From Achromobacter spanius (GTDB lineage Bacteria; Pseudomonadota; Gammaproteobacteria; Burkholderiales; Burkholderiaceae_B), in NCBI RefSeq assembly GCF_003994415.1, contig NZ_CP034689.1, positions 1,860,001-1,924,000 on the forward strand: 64,000 bases of DNA, in the 5' to 3' direction. A program made the position numbers and the translations under genes. Within the stretch, counting starts at the first letter, position 1; every line of letters starts with the position of its first letter. Under the pieces are notes generated by a model. It was not told where the DNA came from, searched no databases, and worked only from the letters and a program-made list of their open reading frames with translations. Shown here one piece after another: positions 7,721 to 14,438 of the stretch.

Positions 7721-8128
7721 TCAGGATCCAGACGGGTAGGGTGCCATGCCCAGCGGCGGGCGCGGCGCAAGGTCGCCCACCACATGGCCCACCACGGGGG
7801 CGGCGCCAGCCTCTGGCTGAGTAATGATACCGATCACGCGGGTGATGGCGCTGGCGGGAATGCCAGTGCCGTTGGCAGGATCCTGTACCAGTTGCCAAAT
7901 GGTGGCGTCGGCCGGGCCGGCGTCCGTTAAGGTGACGGAGGAAGAATCCAGGCAACCGCGGGCAAAGCAAGACCAGTCCGAGGCGCTGCAAGGCAAGCCG
8001 TGTGCCGTGGCCAAGCGAGCCAGGGCGAGAGGCGCATCCGCTTGGCCCGCGGCATGTTGGGCGGCCGCGCCCAGCGATACGTCCAGGGACAGCAAACGGA
8101 GAAACTCTACGACGTTGTCTGAATTCAT
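7721..8128 (-). CDS. Nif11-like domain protein
   Basis: A 135-residue protein. Residues 1-55 (MNSDNVVEFLRLLSLDVSLG ... LARLATAHGLPCSASDW) fit the Nif11 pattern: a helix with FLxxLxxD followed by LAxxHG and an aromatic end. Nif11-type domains serve as leader regions of some ribosomal natural-product precursors and also occur in non-precursor proteins. The rest is Ala/Pro/Gly-rich with no GG cleavage site and no Cys/Ser/Thr core, so a precursor role is not supported. Start 8128 has AGGAGA upstream. Its upstream partner ends 62 bp before it. No modification enzymes or exporters are nearby. Confidence 0.5.
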   Translation of the reverse strand: MNSDNVVEFLRLLSLDVSLGAAAQHAAGQADAPLALARLATAHGLPCSASDWSCFARGCLDSSSVTLTDAGPADATIWQLVQDPANGTGIPASAITRVIGIITQPEAGAAPVVGHVVGDLAPRPPLGMAPYPSGS

Positions 8129-8190
8129 TGTGGGTCTCCTAAGAGCTGGTCTGGTTCTTGATCGGCCTTCAGCCACGCTGCAGGATCGCG

Positions 8191-8550
8191 TCAGCCAGGG
8201 CTCTGGCCCAGCATCGACACTAGCGATTGCTTGAGGCGGGCGGAAAAGATGGGCACCGTATGGGACACCCCATTGCGGTCTACGCCCTCTTTCAATTCAA
8301 CCGTCTGGCCCAGGAAAATCTCGGGGGCGGCATTGATCTCGTTATAGCGGGCAAGCAATTCGTCCACCTGCGCTTGGGCGTCAACCAGCGTGCTGCTGTC
8401 CGCAAGTCTGCCGGCGGCATGGGCTTGCAGGATTCGGTGCAGATCGTCGATAAACAATGCCAAAGCGGCCTGCCCACGGCACTGTGGCTGCTCCCAGCCC
8501 CAGCCCTCAACGGCGGCGCCAGCATGGTGTGATGCGGGTTTTCTGTTCAT
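8191..8550 (-). CDS. Hypothetical protein upstream of the Nif11-like gene
   Basis: A 119-residue soluble protein, probably all-helical in the first 75 residues (ALALFIDDLHRILQAHAAGR) and with a beta-like C-terminus (VELKEGVDRNGVSHTVPIFSARLKQ). AGGA precedes the ATG at 8550 at usable distance. It probably forms an operon with the Nif11-like gene, with a 62-bp gap. The pair may act together, but nothing in the sequence names a function. No signal peptide or membrane segment. Confidence 0.55.
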   Translation of the reverse strand: MNRKPASHHAGAAVEGWGWEQPQCRGQAALALFIDDLHRILQAHAAGRLADSSTLVDAQAQVDELLARYNEINAAPEIFLGQTVELKEGVDRNGVSHTVPIFSARLKQSLVSMLGQSPG

Positions 8551-8714
8551 TTGCGAATCCTAATCCATTGGCGGCAATTACGCGACAGCCCGCGCGGGCT
8601 GGGGATGTCACGGTCGTGTAAAGACGGTTACGGGTTTGTGTTTCGGGGTGATGCGCGATCAGCATCCTTTGCGGTATGCTGGCTTCGGTTTCCACGCCCA
8701 GACAGGAGATGTTT

Positions 8715-8843
8715 ATGAAAAACAAGGTTGTTTTCGTCATGCTGCTTTCGATCGCCGCGCTTTCGGCGGGCTGCAATACTGTTGCGGGCGCCGGCAAGGA
8801 CATCCAACGCGGCGGTGAGAAGATCGAAGGCGCTGCGAAGTAA
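8715..8843 (+). CDS. Entericidin A/B-like small lipoprotein
   Basis: A 42-residue lipoprotein too short for many gene finders. It has a hydrophobic signal (VVFVMLLSIAAL), lipobox LSAGC and the entericidin signature CNTVAGAGKDIQRGGEKIE. Entericidins are small envelope lipoproteins; in E. coli ecnA/ecnB were described as an antidote/toxin pair, though many bacteria carry single copies of unknown role. AGGAG lies about eight bases before the ATG, and a strong terminator follows at 8877, so this is a monocistronic unit. A close relative lies at 43100-43231. Confidence 0.85.
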   Translation: MKNKVVFVMLLSIAALSAGCNTVAGAGKDIQRGGEKIEGAAK

Positions 8844-8876
8844 GGCGGCGGCACGCTGATCCGGTCAGCCCGCCTG

Positions 8877-8920
8877 AGGCCACGCATGAAATGCCCTGGC
8901 ATTTCATGCGTGGCCTTTTT
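8877..8920 (+). terminator. Strong Rho-independent terminator
   Basis: A perfect 19-bp stem (AGGCCACGCATGAAATGCC and its complement) with a 2-base apex and TTTTT at the 3' side, 33 bp after the entericidin-like gene. Confidence 0.92.
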
Positions 8921-8970
8921 GCCGCCGCTGGCATAATCGCAGAAGTCTGAATTTCAATGCGGGAAGAATC

Positions 8971-9402
8971 ATGCGCAAGTCAGTATGGGTGGGTGTAACG
9001 CTGCTGGGATTGTTGGCCGGCTGCGCGAGCACCGGGGTCTACGAATCCGAGACGGTGCAGAAAGAGACTTTCAGCGTCGATACCCACTATCAAGCCGCCT
9101 TCCGCCGTGGTGGTGAATACGTGCGCACCTGTCACGTGAACGTGAAGCATCCCTATGGCGTTGCTTACGCCTGGCGCCACACCTTGGGCGAGAAGGGCGC
9201 GCCTGATGAAATCAAGGTCTACAAGGTGGGCCAGCCCGCCACGGTGCTTGAATTGATTTCAGCCGAGCCCGATGGCCCGGCCAAGTCCAAGGTAACGGTG
9301 ACGGTGCTGGGCGAGGGGCGCTGGGATAAGGCCGAGCTCGCTGCGGCGCGCGCCTCGATCCAAAGCGCAACTCCCACGTGCCGCGCTGGCAACGAAGGCT
9401 GA
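8971..9402 (+). CDS. Lipoprotein, function unknown
   Basis: A 143-residue lipoprotein with signal peptide and lipobox LAGC (Cys about residue 18). The mature domain begins STGVYESETVQKETFSVDTH and contains two Cys (HVNVKH region and near the C-terminus). The theme 'KETFSV... Y...C' echoes the lipoprotein at 432-740, which suggests a shared fold. The next gene (9407) starts 4 bp downstream, so the two are co-transcribed. No known family. Confidence 0.75.
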   Translation: MRKSVWVGVTLLGLLAGCASTGVYESETVQKETFSVDTHYQAAFRRGGEYVRTCHVNVKHPYGVAYAWRHTLGEKGAPDEIKVYKVGQPATVLELISAEPDGPAKSKVTVTVLGEGRWDKAELAAARASIQSATPTCRAGNEG

Positions 9403-9406
9403 TCGC

Positions 9407-9817
9407 ATGGACCCCCGCGCCCAGCAGACCCGGTCGTCGGGGATGTCTTTTGCACCGCTGGTGGGCGGGTTCCGGTTGTTTGCCTGGCTGAATGGGGGCG
9501 CCGCGCTGATGCTGGTGGCCTTCTCGCTGGGCATTGTGGGTGGGGATATCGCCGCGCCCGACCTGCAATTGCCGCTAGCCATGTTTCTGGCCGGCTTGCT
9601 GTTGTCAGGCCTCGGCTTGCTGTTTGCCTATCTGGCGCAGGTCAGCTTGTTGCGGCAGGGCTACACGGGCCATATGACGCGCGGGCATTGGCCCGCCCAA
9701 TTGCTGGCCATGATCTGTTATCTGTTAAGCGCCTTGGCGTTTTGCGCTGCATGTTGGTGCACGCTAGGGCAAGCGGTGCCCGAGGCGCAGCAAACCACCT
9801 CCTACGCCAGTCGTTAG
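9407..9817 (+). CDS. Small four-helix membrane protein, function unknown
   Basis: A 136-residue integral membrane protein with about four hydrophobic helices: FRLFAWLNGGAALMLVAFSL, the segment around LPLAMFLAGLLLSGLGLL, a short amphipathic linker, and LLAMICYLLSALAFCAACW. It follows the lipoprotein gene by 4 bp, in a likely two-gene envelope operon. No catalytic motif is visible, and no family is recognised beyond 'hypothetical membrane protein'. Confidence 0.7.
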   Translation: MDPRAQQTRSSGMSFAPLVGGFRLFAWLNGGAALMLVAFSLGIVGGDIAAPDLQLPLAMFLAGLLLSGLGLLFAYLAQVSLLRQGYTGHMTRGHWPAQLLAMICYLLSALAFCAACWCTLGQAVPEAQQTTSYASR

Positions 9818-9854
9818 CGTAAATACCACGGGTAAACCCGTGTACGCAAAAAAG

Positions 9855-9884
9855 TTGGACTTGAGATTGCGTTGGGAATAATAT
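9855..9884 (+). promoter_or_regulatory. Putative sigma-70 promoter of pyrB
   Basis: TTGGAC at 9855-9860 and TAATAT at 9879-9884, 18 bp apart (or AATAAT at 9877, 16 bp). An inverted repeat, CACGGGTAAACCCGTG with flanking GCGTA/TACGC (9817-9847), lies just upstream and may be the end of the previous unit or an operator. Confidence 0.5.
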
Positions 9885-9924
9885 GCGCCGTGCGTATATA
9901 AATCCTCTTTCTCTGAGGCCTGTC

Positions 9925-11217
9925 ATGACCATTTCCCAGCAAGCTTTCCTGCGCGACGCCATGCGCCGCCTGAACCTGACGCGCGACGTGTTCGCCACCC
10001 GGATCGGCGTGAAACGCAGGGCGTTGGACACCTGGTTGTTGCCCGAAGGCTCGCAGGAATTCCGCGCCATGCCGGAAGTCGTGCAGCGTTTCGTCAGCGA
10101 AATCGTGCAAAACGGTGTGTTGCTGGAAAAATATACGCAAAGCGTACAAGATGGCCCGCTGCGTGAACGTATTGCGGTGGAAGGCAAGAATCAACTGTTG
10201 TCGGTGGATCAGTTCACCCGCGAATCGGTCGAAGACCTGTTCCGCGTTGCCGACATGATGCAGCCTATCGCGCGCCGCCAGAAAGTGTCGCGGGTGCTGG
10301 AAGGCGCCGTGCTGGGTAACCTGTTCTTCGAAGCCAGCACTCGCACTCGGGTCAGCTTCGGTTCGGCGTTCTGCCGCCTGGGTGGTTCGGTGTGCGACAC
10401 GACCGGCTTCACGTTTTCGTCCATGGCCAAGGGCGAATCCATCTACGACACCAGCCGCGTCATGAGCGGCTACGTGGACGCCATGGTGATTCGCCACCCC
10501 GAGCAGGGCTCGGTTGCGGAATTCGCGCGTGCCACGAATATCCCGGTGGTCAACGGCGGCGACGGCCCGGGTGAGCACCCCAGCCAGGCCTTGCTGGATC
10601 TGTACACGATCCTGACCGAGTTTTCGCGCTTGGGCAAATTGCTGGATGGTGCGCACATTGCCATGGTCGGCGACTTGAAATACGGCCGCACCGTGCACTC
10701 GCTGATCAAGCTGATGGCGCTGTACAAGAACGTGAAGTTCTCGCTTGTGTCGCCCAAGGGGCTGGAGATGCCCAGTTACATCATTGAGCAGGCAAGCCGC
10801 AACGGCAACATCATTGAACAGAAGACATCGCTGGCGGAAGGCCTGGCGGGCGCGGACGTGATCTACGCGACGCGCGTGCAGAAAGAGCGCTTCGCCAACG
10901 AAGAAAACGAAGGCTACACGCCCGACTTCCAGATCAACCGCGCCATCATCGACGCGTACTGCAGCCCCGAAACCATCGTGATGCACCCGCTGCCGCGCGA
11001 CAGCCGCCCGGGCGCCAACGACCTGAGCGTGGACCTGAACCACGATCCGCGCCTGGCCATCTTCCGCCAGACCGATAACGGCATTCCGATTCGCATGGCG
11101 ATCTTTGCCGTGCTGCTGGGCGTTGAAGGCCTGGTGCAGCATTCGCTGCGCGATGTGACCTGGCAACATCCGTCGCACGTGGGCCCCGATGACTCGGTGT
11201 TTCACGGCCTGGAATAG
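9925..11217 (+). CDS. pyrB: Aspartate carbamoyltransferase, long form with N-terminal HTH-like extension
   Basis: A 430-residue protein catalysing carbamoyl phosphate + L-aspartate to N-carbamoyl-aspartate, the committed step of pyrimidine synthesis. Carbamoyl-phosphate loop FFEASTRTRVSF (134-145), the catalytic loop SSMAKGES, HPSQALLDLYT and MHPLPRD are all intact. About 80 extra N-terminal residues (AMRRLNLTRDVFATRIGVKR ... RRALDTWL) look like a helix-turn-helix of the phage/XRE type. Standard catalytic chains are about 310 residues. ATG 9925 is preferred over an ORF start 14 codons upstream. No pyrI or dihydroorotase gene adjoins it. A terminator follows. Confidence 0.92.
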   Translation: MTISQQAFLRDAMRRLNLTRDVFATRIGVKRRALDTWLLPEGSQEFRAMPEVVQRFVSEIVQNGVLLEKYTQSVQDGPLRERIAVEGKNQLLSVDQFTRESVEDLFRVADMMQPIARRQKVSRVLEGAVLGNLFFEASTRTRVSFGSAFCRLGGSVCDTTGFTFSSMAKGESIYDTSRVMSGYVDAMVIRHPEQGSVAEFARATNIPVVNGGDGPGEHPSQALLDLYTILTEFSRLGKLLDGAHIAMVGDLKYGRTVHSLIKLMALYKNVKFSLVSPKGLEMPSYIIEQASRNGNIIEQKTSLAEGLAGADVIYATRVQKERFANEENEGYTPDFQINRAIIDAYCSPETIVMHPLPRDSRPGANDLSVDLNHDPRLAIFRQTDNGIPIRMAIFAVLLGVEGLVQHSLRDVTWQHPSHVGPDDSVFHGLE

Positions 11218-11237
11218 GCGGCGTTTTCCCCAAGCGC

Positions 11238-11267
11238 GTGGGCCCCGGTAGGGGCCCACATTCTTTT
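11238..11267 (+). terminator. Rho-independent terminator after pyrB
   Basis: Stem GTGGGCCCC / GGGGCCCAC with a GGTA loop and a following ATTCTTTT, 20 bp downstream of the pyrB stop. Confidence 0.85.
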
Positions 11268-11343
11268 AGCGCATAATCCGCGCTGGTTTTTCCAGCGCGT
11301 GCCGTTCCGAGACACGCGCGGCGTCTTTGGGGCGGATGATCTT

Positions 11344-12765
11344 ATGTCTTCAAACAAGAGCGCGTTGCCAGTGTGGGCAAGCCGCGCCGACCAAGCGTGC
11401 TACCTCAGCGCATCAAACGCGCAGGCCTGGGAAGCGGTCTATCAATCAGTGGATGCCTATACGCGCGGCCAGGTGGCAGCCGTGGTGGGTGATAGCGCCA
11501 AGGAGCTGGTGGATGCCTTCTATTCCACCTTGCTGGCGGACGCTGAAGCCGGGCCGCGACTGTCGCATGAGATCGTGTCGACGCGACTGCACAAGGGCAT
11601 GAAACACTGGCTGCTGGGTTTGCTTTGCGTGCGTGATCAGGGCGACATCGTGGCCTTGATGGCCACGCAGAAAAAGGTGGGCGAAGTGCACGCTCGCGTC
11701 CATATCCCGATTCATCTGGTGATGGCGGGGGCGCGCGTCCTGAAGAATGAAATTGCCGAACGCCTGCGCGCAAGCGATCTGGATGGCACGTCCGCATCCA
11801 TCGCCACGCAGTACGTCTGTAATCTCTTTGATCTGGCCATCGAGCAGATGAGCCGCGCCTTCATGCGCGACATCAATCGCGGCGCGCGCAACGACGAGGC
11901 TTACCGCTTGTTCGCGCTGGGGCAGAACATTTCGACCGAACGTGAACGCCAGCGCGCCGCGCTGCTGGAATGGAGTCAGGCGGTCTTGATTGGGCTGCAT
12001 TACCGCGCACCCGAACAGGCCTTGCCCAGGCTGGCGGCATCGGAGTTCGGCTTGTGGCTGCAGCACAAGGGCGGCGTGCTGTTCGAGAGCGCGCCCGCGT
12101 TGGGCCAGATTACCGAGGCCGTCATGCGGCTGGATGACGTGGTGTTGCCGCGGCTGATGATGGACGATCGCGAACGCCAGCTTTCCATGCCTGACCAGGT
12201 GCGCGAACTGCAGGAACTGGTGGCGCGCATCAAGCATCTGCTCAATGGCCTGTTCGACATGGTGGCTGAGATAGAAAGCGGCAGCGACCCGCTGACCAAT
12301 GTGCTGAACCGGCGGTTTCTACCCTCGGTGATCGGACGCGAGATCTCCATATCCAGCCGGCAGGGCAGCCGCTTTTCGGTGCTGTTGCTGGATATCGATC
12401 ATTTCAAGGCCATCAACGACGCGCATGGGCATTCGGGGGGTGACCATGTGTTGCGTCAGTTTGCCGAAGTGGTGCACCAATCGTGTCGGTCCAGCGACTT
12501 CGTGTTCCGCTATGGCGGCGAAGAGTTTCTGGTGGTGCTGGTGGATACGAGCGAAGAGGCCGCGCTGGCCGCCGCCCAGAAATTGGGCGCCGAGATCCGC
12601 CGCCATGATTTCACGATTCCGGAGGTTGGCGCCCTGCGCATCACGGCCAGCATCGGCGTGGCCACCTTTGATGGCCATCCCGACTATGCCTATCTGATCG
12701 ACCGCGCCGACAAGGCTCTGTACCAAGCCAAACTAGCCGGCCGCGACCGCAGCGTGCTCGCCTGA
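11344..12765 (+). CDS. Globin-coupled diguanylate cyclase (BpeGReg/DosC type)
   Basis: A 473-residue oxygen-sensing c-di-GMP synthase. Residues 25-175 form a sensor globin: the likely distal Tyr is Y60 (DAFYSTLL), and the proximal haem His is H116 (KKVGEVHARVHIP). A helical linker (about 180-305) leads to a GGDEF domain (about 310-470) with active site GGEEF (391-395) and a product-inhibition I-site RSSD (382-385) five residues before it. The order matches Bordetella pertussis BpeGReg, whose O2-bound form makes c-di-GMP and promotes biofilm. The ATG at 11344 (MSSNKSALP) is preferred to one 15 codons upstream. The gene is monocistronic. Confidence 0.93.
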   Translation: MSSNKSALPVWASRADQACYLSASNAQAWEAVYQSVDAYTRGQVAAVVGDSAKELVDAFYSTLLADAEAGPRLSHEIVSTRLHKGMKHWLLGLLCVRDQGDIVALMATQKKVGEVHARVHIPIHLVMAGARVLKNEIAERLRASDLDGTSASIATQYVCNLFDLAIEQMSRAFMRDINRGARNDEAYRLFALGQNISTERERQRAALLEWSQAVLIGLHYRAPEQALPRLAASEFGLWLQHKGGVLFESAPALGQITEAVMRLDDVVLPRLMMDDRERQLSMPDQVRELQELVARIKHLLNGLFDMVAEIESGSDPLTNVLNRRFLPSVIGREISISSRQGSRFSVLLLDIDHFKAINDAHGHSGGDHVLRQFAEVVHQSCRSSDFVFRYGGEEFLVVLVDTSEEAALAAAQKLGAEIRRHDFTIPEVGALRITASIGVATFDGHPDYAYLIDRADKALYQAKLAGRDRSVLA

Positions 12766-12785
12766 CAGGCAGCACGCCCGAAGGA

Positions 12786-12815
12786 GCGTAGGATGGGTGA
12801 AGCGCGCGACACCCA
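12786..12815. repeat. Extragenic palindromic repeat-like element
   Basis: GCGTAGGATGGGTGAAGCGCG followed by CACCCA: inverted arms TGGGTG/CACCCA around AAGCGCGCGA. It resembles a GGATGGGTG...ACCCATC extragenic motif seen in many proteobacterial genomes. It lies between two convergent genes and could also form a weak transcription stop. Confidence 0.4.
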
Positions 12816-12868
12816 CTGCAAGAATGCCAACGCTCCAACGCGCGCAACCCGTCAATCAACCGCCCCCA

Positions 12869-13768
12869 TCAAATCTTCTTCTCGCCCCCCAGCGCGTCCA
12901 CCAACTCGGCCATCATCTTGGCCAGTTCGCCCGTCATCAGCATCATGTCGGAATCGAACTTTTCATCGTCGTTGGCGGCTACGCCTTCGTTGCCTTCCTT
13001 CAGCACGTCCAGCGGCGATACGCGCTTGACGTCCAGGCCTTCGGTCAGCACGAACGAAATGCGGTCAGCCCACGTCATGGCCAGGCGGGTGCATTGCTTG
13101 CCCGACTGGATGTGGCGGCGTACGTCGTCGGCGTCGATGGAGTGTTTCACGTAGCGGATGGCCGCGCCGCTTTCGCCCGACGAACGCAGTTCGGTGTCTT
13201 GGTCGATGCTGAAGTTCGACGGCGCTTCGTCTTCGGCCAGCCAGCCCGTCATGGCGGAGGCGGGCGACTGCGCCACGTACAGGTTTTCAAGCGGGAACGG
13301 GTCTACGCACTTGGCCAGCAGGCCGATGACTTCGTCCGCCTTCGCCGACGCCGCGGCGTCGATCACCAGCCAGTGGTTTTGCGGGTCGATCCAGACGCGC
13401 GTGTCGCGGTAGACGCTGAAGGCGCGCGGCAGCAGTTCGTCGGTAACGCGTTCCTTGATTTCCTTCATCTGCTTGCGGCCCGGCTTGTAGCCTTGCTGCT
13501 CTTCGATTTCCTGGGCACGCGCCTTGGCGACCTGGTTCACGACGGTGCCCGGCAGCAGCTTCTTTTCGGCGCGCAGGCTAAGCAGGATCTGGCCATTCAC
13601 CACATGGGCCAGGCCGCCGTTTTCGCGCGGCGGCACCCAGCCCAGGCTTTGCATTTCAAGGTTGTTGCCCGCTTGGTAGGCGTGGCGCGCAAGCGTTTCT
13701 TCAAGCTGGTCGCCAACGAGAGTCCACGGCGAGGAAAGGCGGTAAATCTTGAGGTTTTTGAACCACAT
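12869..13768 (-). CDS. rdgC: Recombination-associated protein RdgC
   Basis: A 299-residue protein, the usual RdgC length. It begins MWFKNLKIYRLSSPW and contains the family features GWVPPRE, ENGGLAHVVNGQILLSLR near 50-67, and the LLPRAFSVYRDTRVWIDPQ segment. RdgC forms a ring-shaped dimer around DNA and limits RecA-driven recombination; in Neisseria it also affects pilin variation. The C-terminus is acidic (NDDEKFDSDMM). It converges on the diguanylate cyclase gene and is divergent from the small membrane gene at 13920. Confidence 0.93.
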   Translation of the reverse strand: MWFKNLKIYRLSSPWTLVGDQLEETLARHAYQAGNNLEMQSLGWVPPRENGGLAHVVNGQILLSLRAEKKLLPGTVVNQVAKARAQEIEEQQGYKPGRKQMKEIKERVTDELLPRAFSVYRDTRVWIDPQNHWLVIDAAASAKADEVIGLLAKCVDPFPLENLYVAQSPASAMTGWLAEDEAPSNFSIDQDTELRSSGESGAAIRYVKHSIDADDVRRHIQSGKQCTRLAMTWADRISFVLTEGLDVKRVSPLDVLKEGNEGVAANDDEKFDSDMMLMTGELAKMMAELVDALGGEKKI

Positions 13769-13919
13769 GAGCGTCGGCCAAAAGGGTTGATTCTATACGA
13801 CGCGGACGGTTTGCCGAAGCGGTGCAATACGCTTGCGACAGGCGACACGTTCTGTCACTGACAGGGGGCGGCCCATGCGTTAACTTCCGCGCACCGACTT
13901 AGAACCGGAGAGGAAAAAC

Positions 13920-14129
13920 ATGAAAATCATTGGCGCCATCCTGATCGTCCTGGGCATTGCCGCTTTGGCCTACAAAGGCTTTAACTACAAGTCCGAAGAG
14001 ACCGTTTTACAGATAGGTTCGGTCAAGGCCACGGCCGAAACCGAGAAGTCGGTGCCGATCCCGACCTGGGCCGGCATCGCCGCCATTGTGGCGGGCGTGC
14101 TGGTCATCGGCGTGGGCATGCGTCGTTAA
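13920..14129 (+). CDS. Small two-helix membrane protein (DUF3185-like)
   Basis: A 69-residue protein with two transmembrane helices (IIGAILIVLGIAALAY and WAGIAAIVAGVLVIGVGM) separated by a short polar loop (SEETVLQIGSVKATAETEKS). This helix-loop-helix plan and the ...VGMRR end resemble DUF3185 proteins, which are of unknown function. AGAGGA lies five bases before the ATG. The terminator-like hairpin immediately downstream points leftward, not rightward, so this gene's own stop signal is unclear. Confidence 0.7.
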   Translation: MKIIGAILIVLGIAALAYKGFNYKSEETVLQIGSVKATAETEKSVPIPTWAGIAAIVAGVLVIGVGMRR

Positions 14130-14133
14130 GCGC

Positions 14134-14170
14134 AAAAAAAAAGCGGCCCGGCTCAATAAAGGCCGGGCCG
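14134..14170 (-). terminator. Leftward Rho-independent terminator
   Basis: CGGCCCGGC / GCCGGGCCG stem (14144-14170), with nine A on the plus strand at 14134-14142, i.e. a nine-U tail on the minus transcript. It does not fit the rightward gene ending at 14129. Confidence 0.85.
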
Positions 14171-14300
14171 GTACGGGAGCACACAATACCGCGTCATAAA
14201 AGGCTCGCGGGGAACGCGGTATCGGTGTCAGAACACTAGCCCTGCAATCGTCTGACAGGGGGATCAATCGTCAGTCGATCTACCGCAAGGCCGTAATCTG
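14134..14300 (-). ncRNA. Candidate small RNA in the interval next to the MFS gene
   Basis: A leftward intrinsic terminator ends at 14134, yet no leftward gene lies between it and the separate terminator of the transporter gene at 14367. The space between can fold leftward into two more hairpins: TGTCAGA/TCTGACA (14226-14257) and ATACCGCGT/ACGCGGTAT (14186-14222). No open frame fits. This layout suggests an independently transcribed, structured RNA of about 150-230 nt. The 5' end and promoter are not defined, and no known sRNA family is recognised. Confidence 0.45.
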
Positions 14301-14366
14301 AAGCGCCAGTCTAAGCGTGAGGGTCTGACATCGTCCTGAAAGCGGCCGCGCCCGCCGGCTCAGGGC

Positions 14367-14393
14367 AAAAAAAAAGCTCCATAAGGAGCTTTC
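14367..14393 (-). terminator. Terminator of the MFS transporter gene
   Basis: AAAGCTCC / GGAGCTTT stem with an ATAA loop and nine A on the plus strand (U tract leftward), 46 bp beyond the transporter stop. The interval 14130-14438 holds only these terminators and the candidate RNA. Confidence 0.85.
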
Positions 14394-14438
14394 AAGGCCG
14401 GGCAGGCGCAGCAGTCCCGCCCGGCGGGGGATGGTCGT

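Noticed and set aside
7721..8128. A ribosomally made natural-product precursor
   Set aside because: No leader cleavage motif, no Cys/Ser/Thr-rich core and no modifying enzyme or exporter nearby.
9814..11259. A 481-residue leftward ORF
   Set aside because: It is the antisense shadow of pyrB with unusual His/Gln/Arg-rich composition and no family match.
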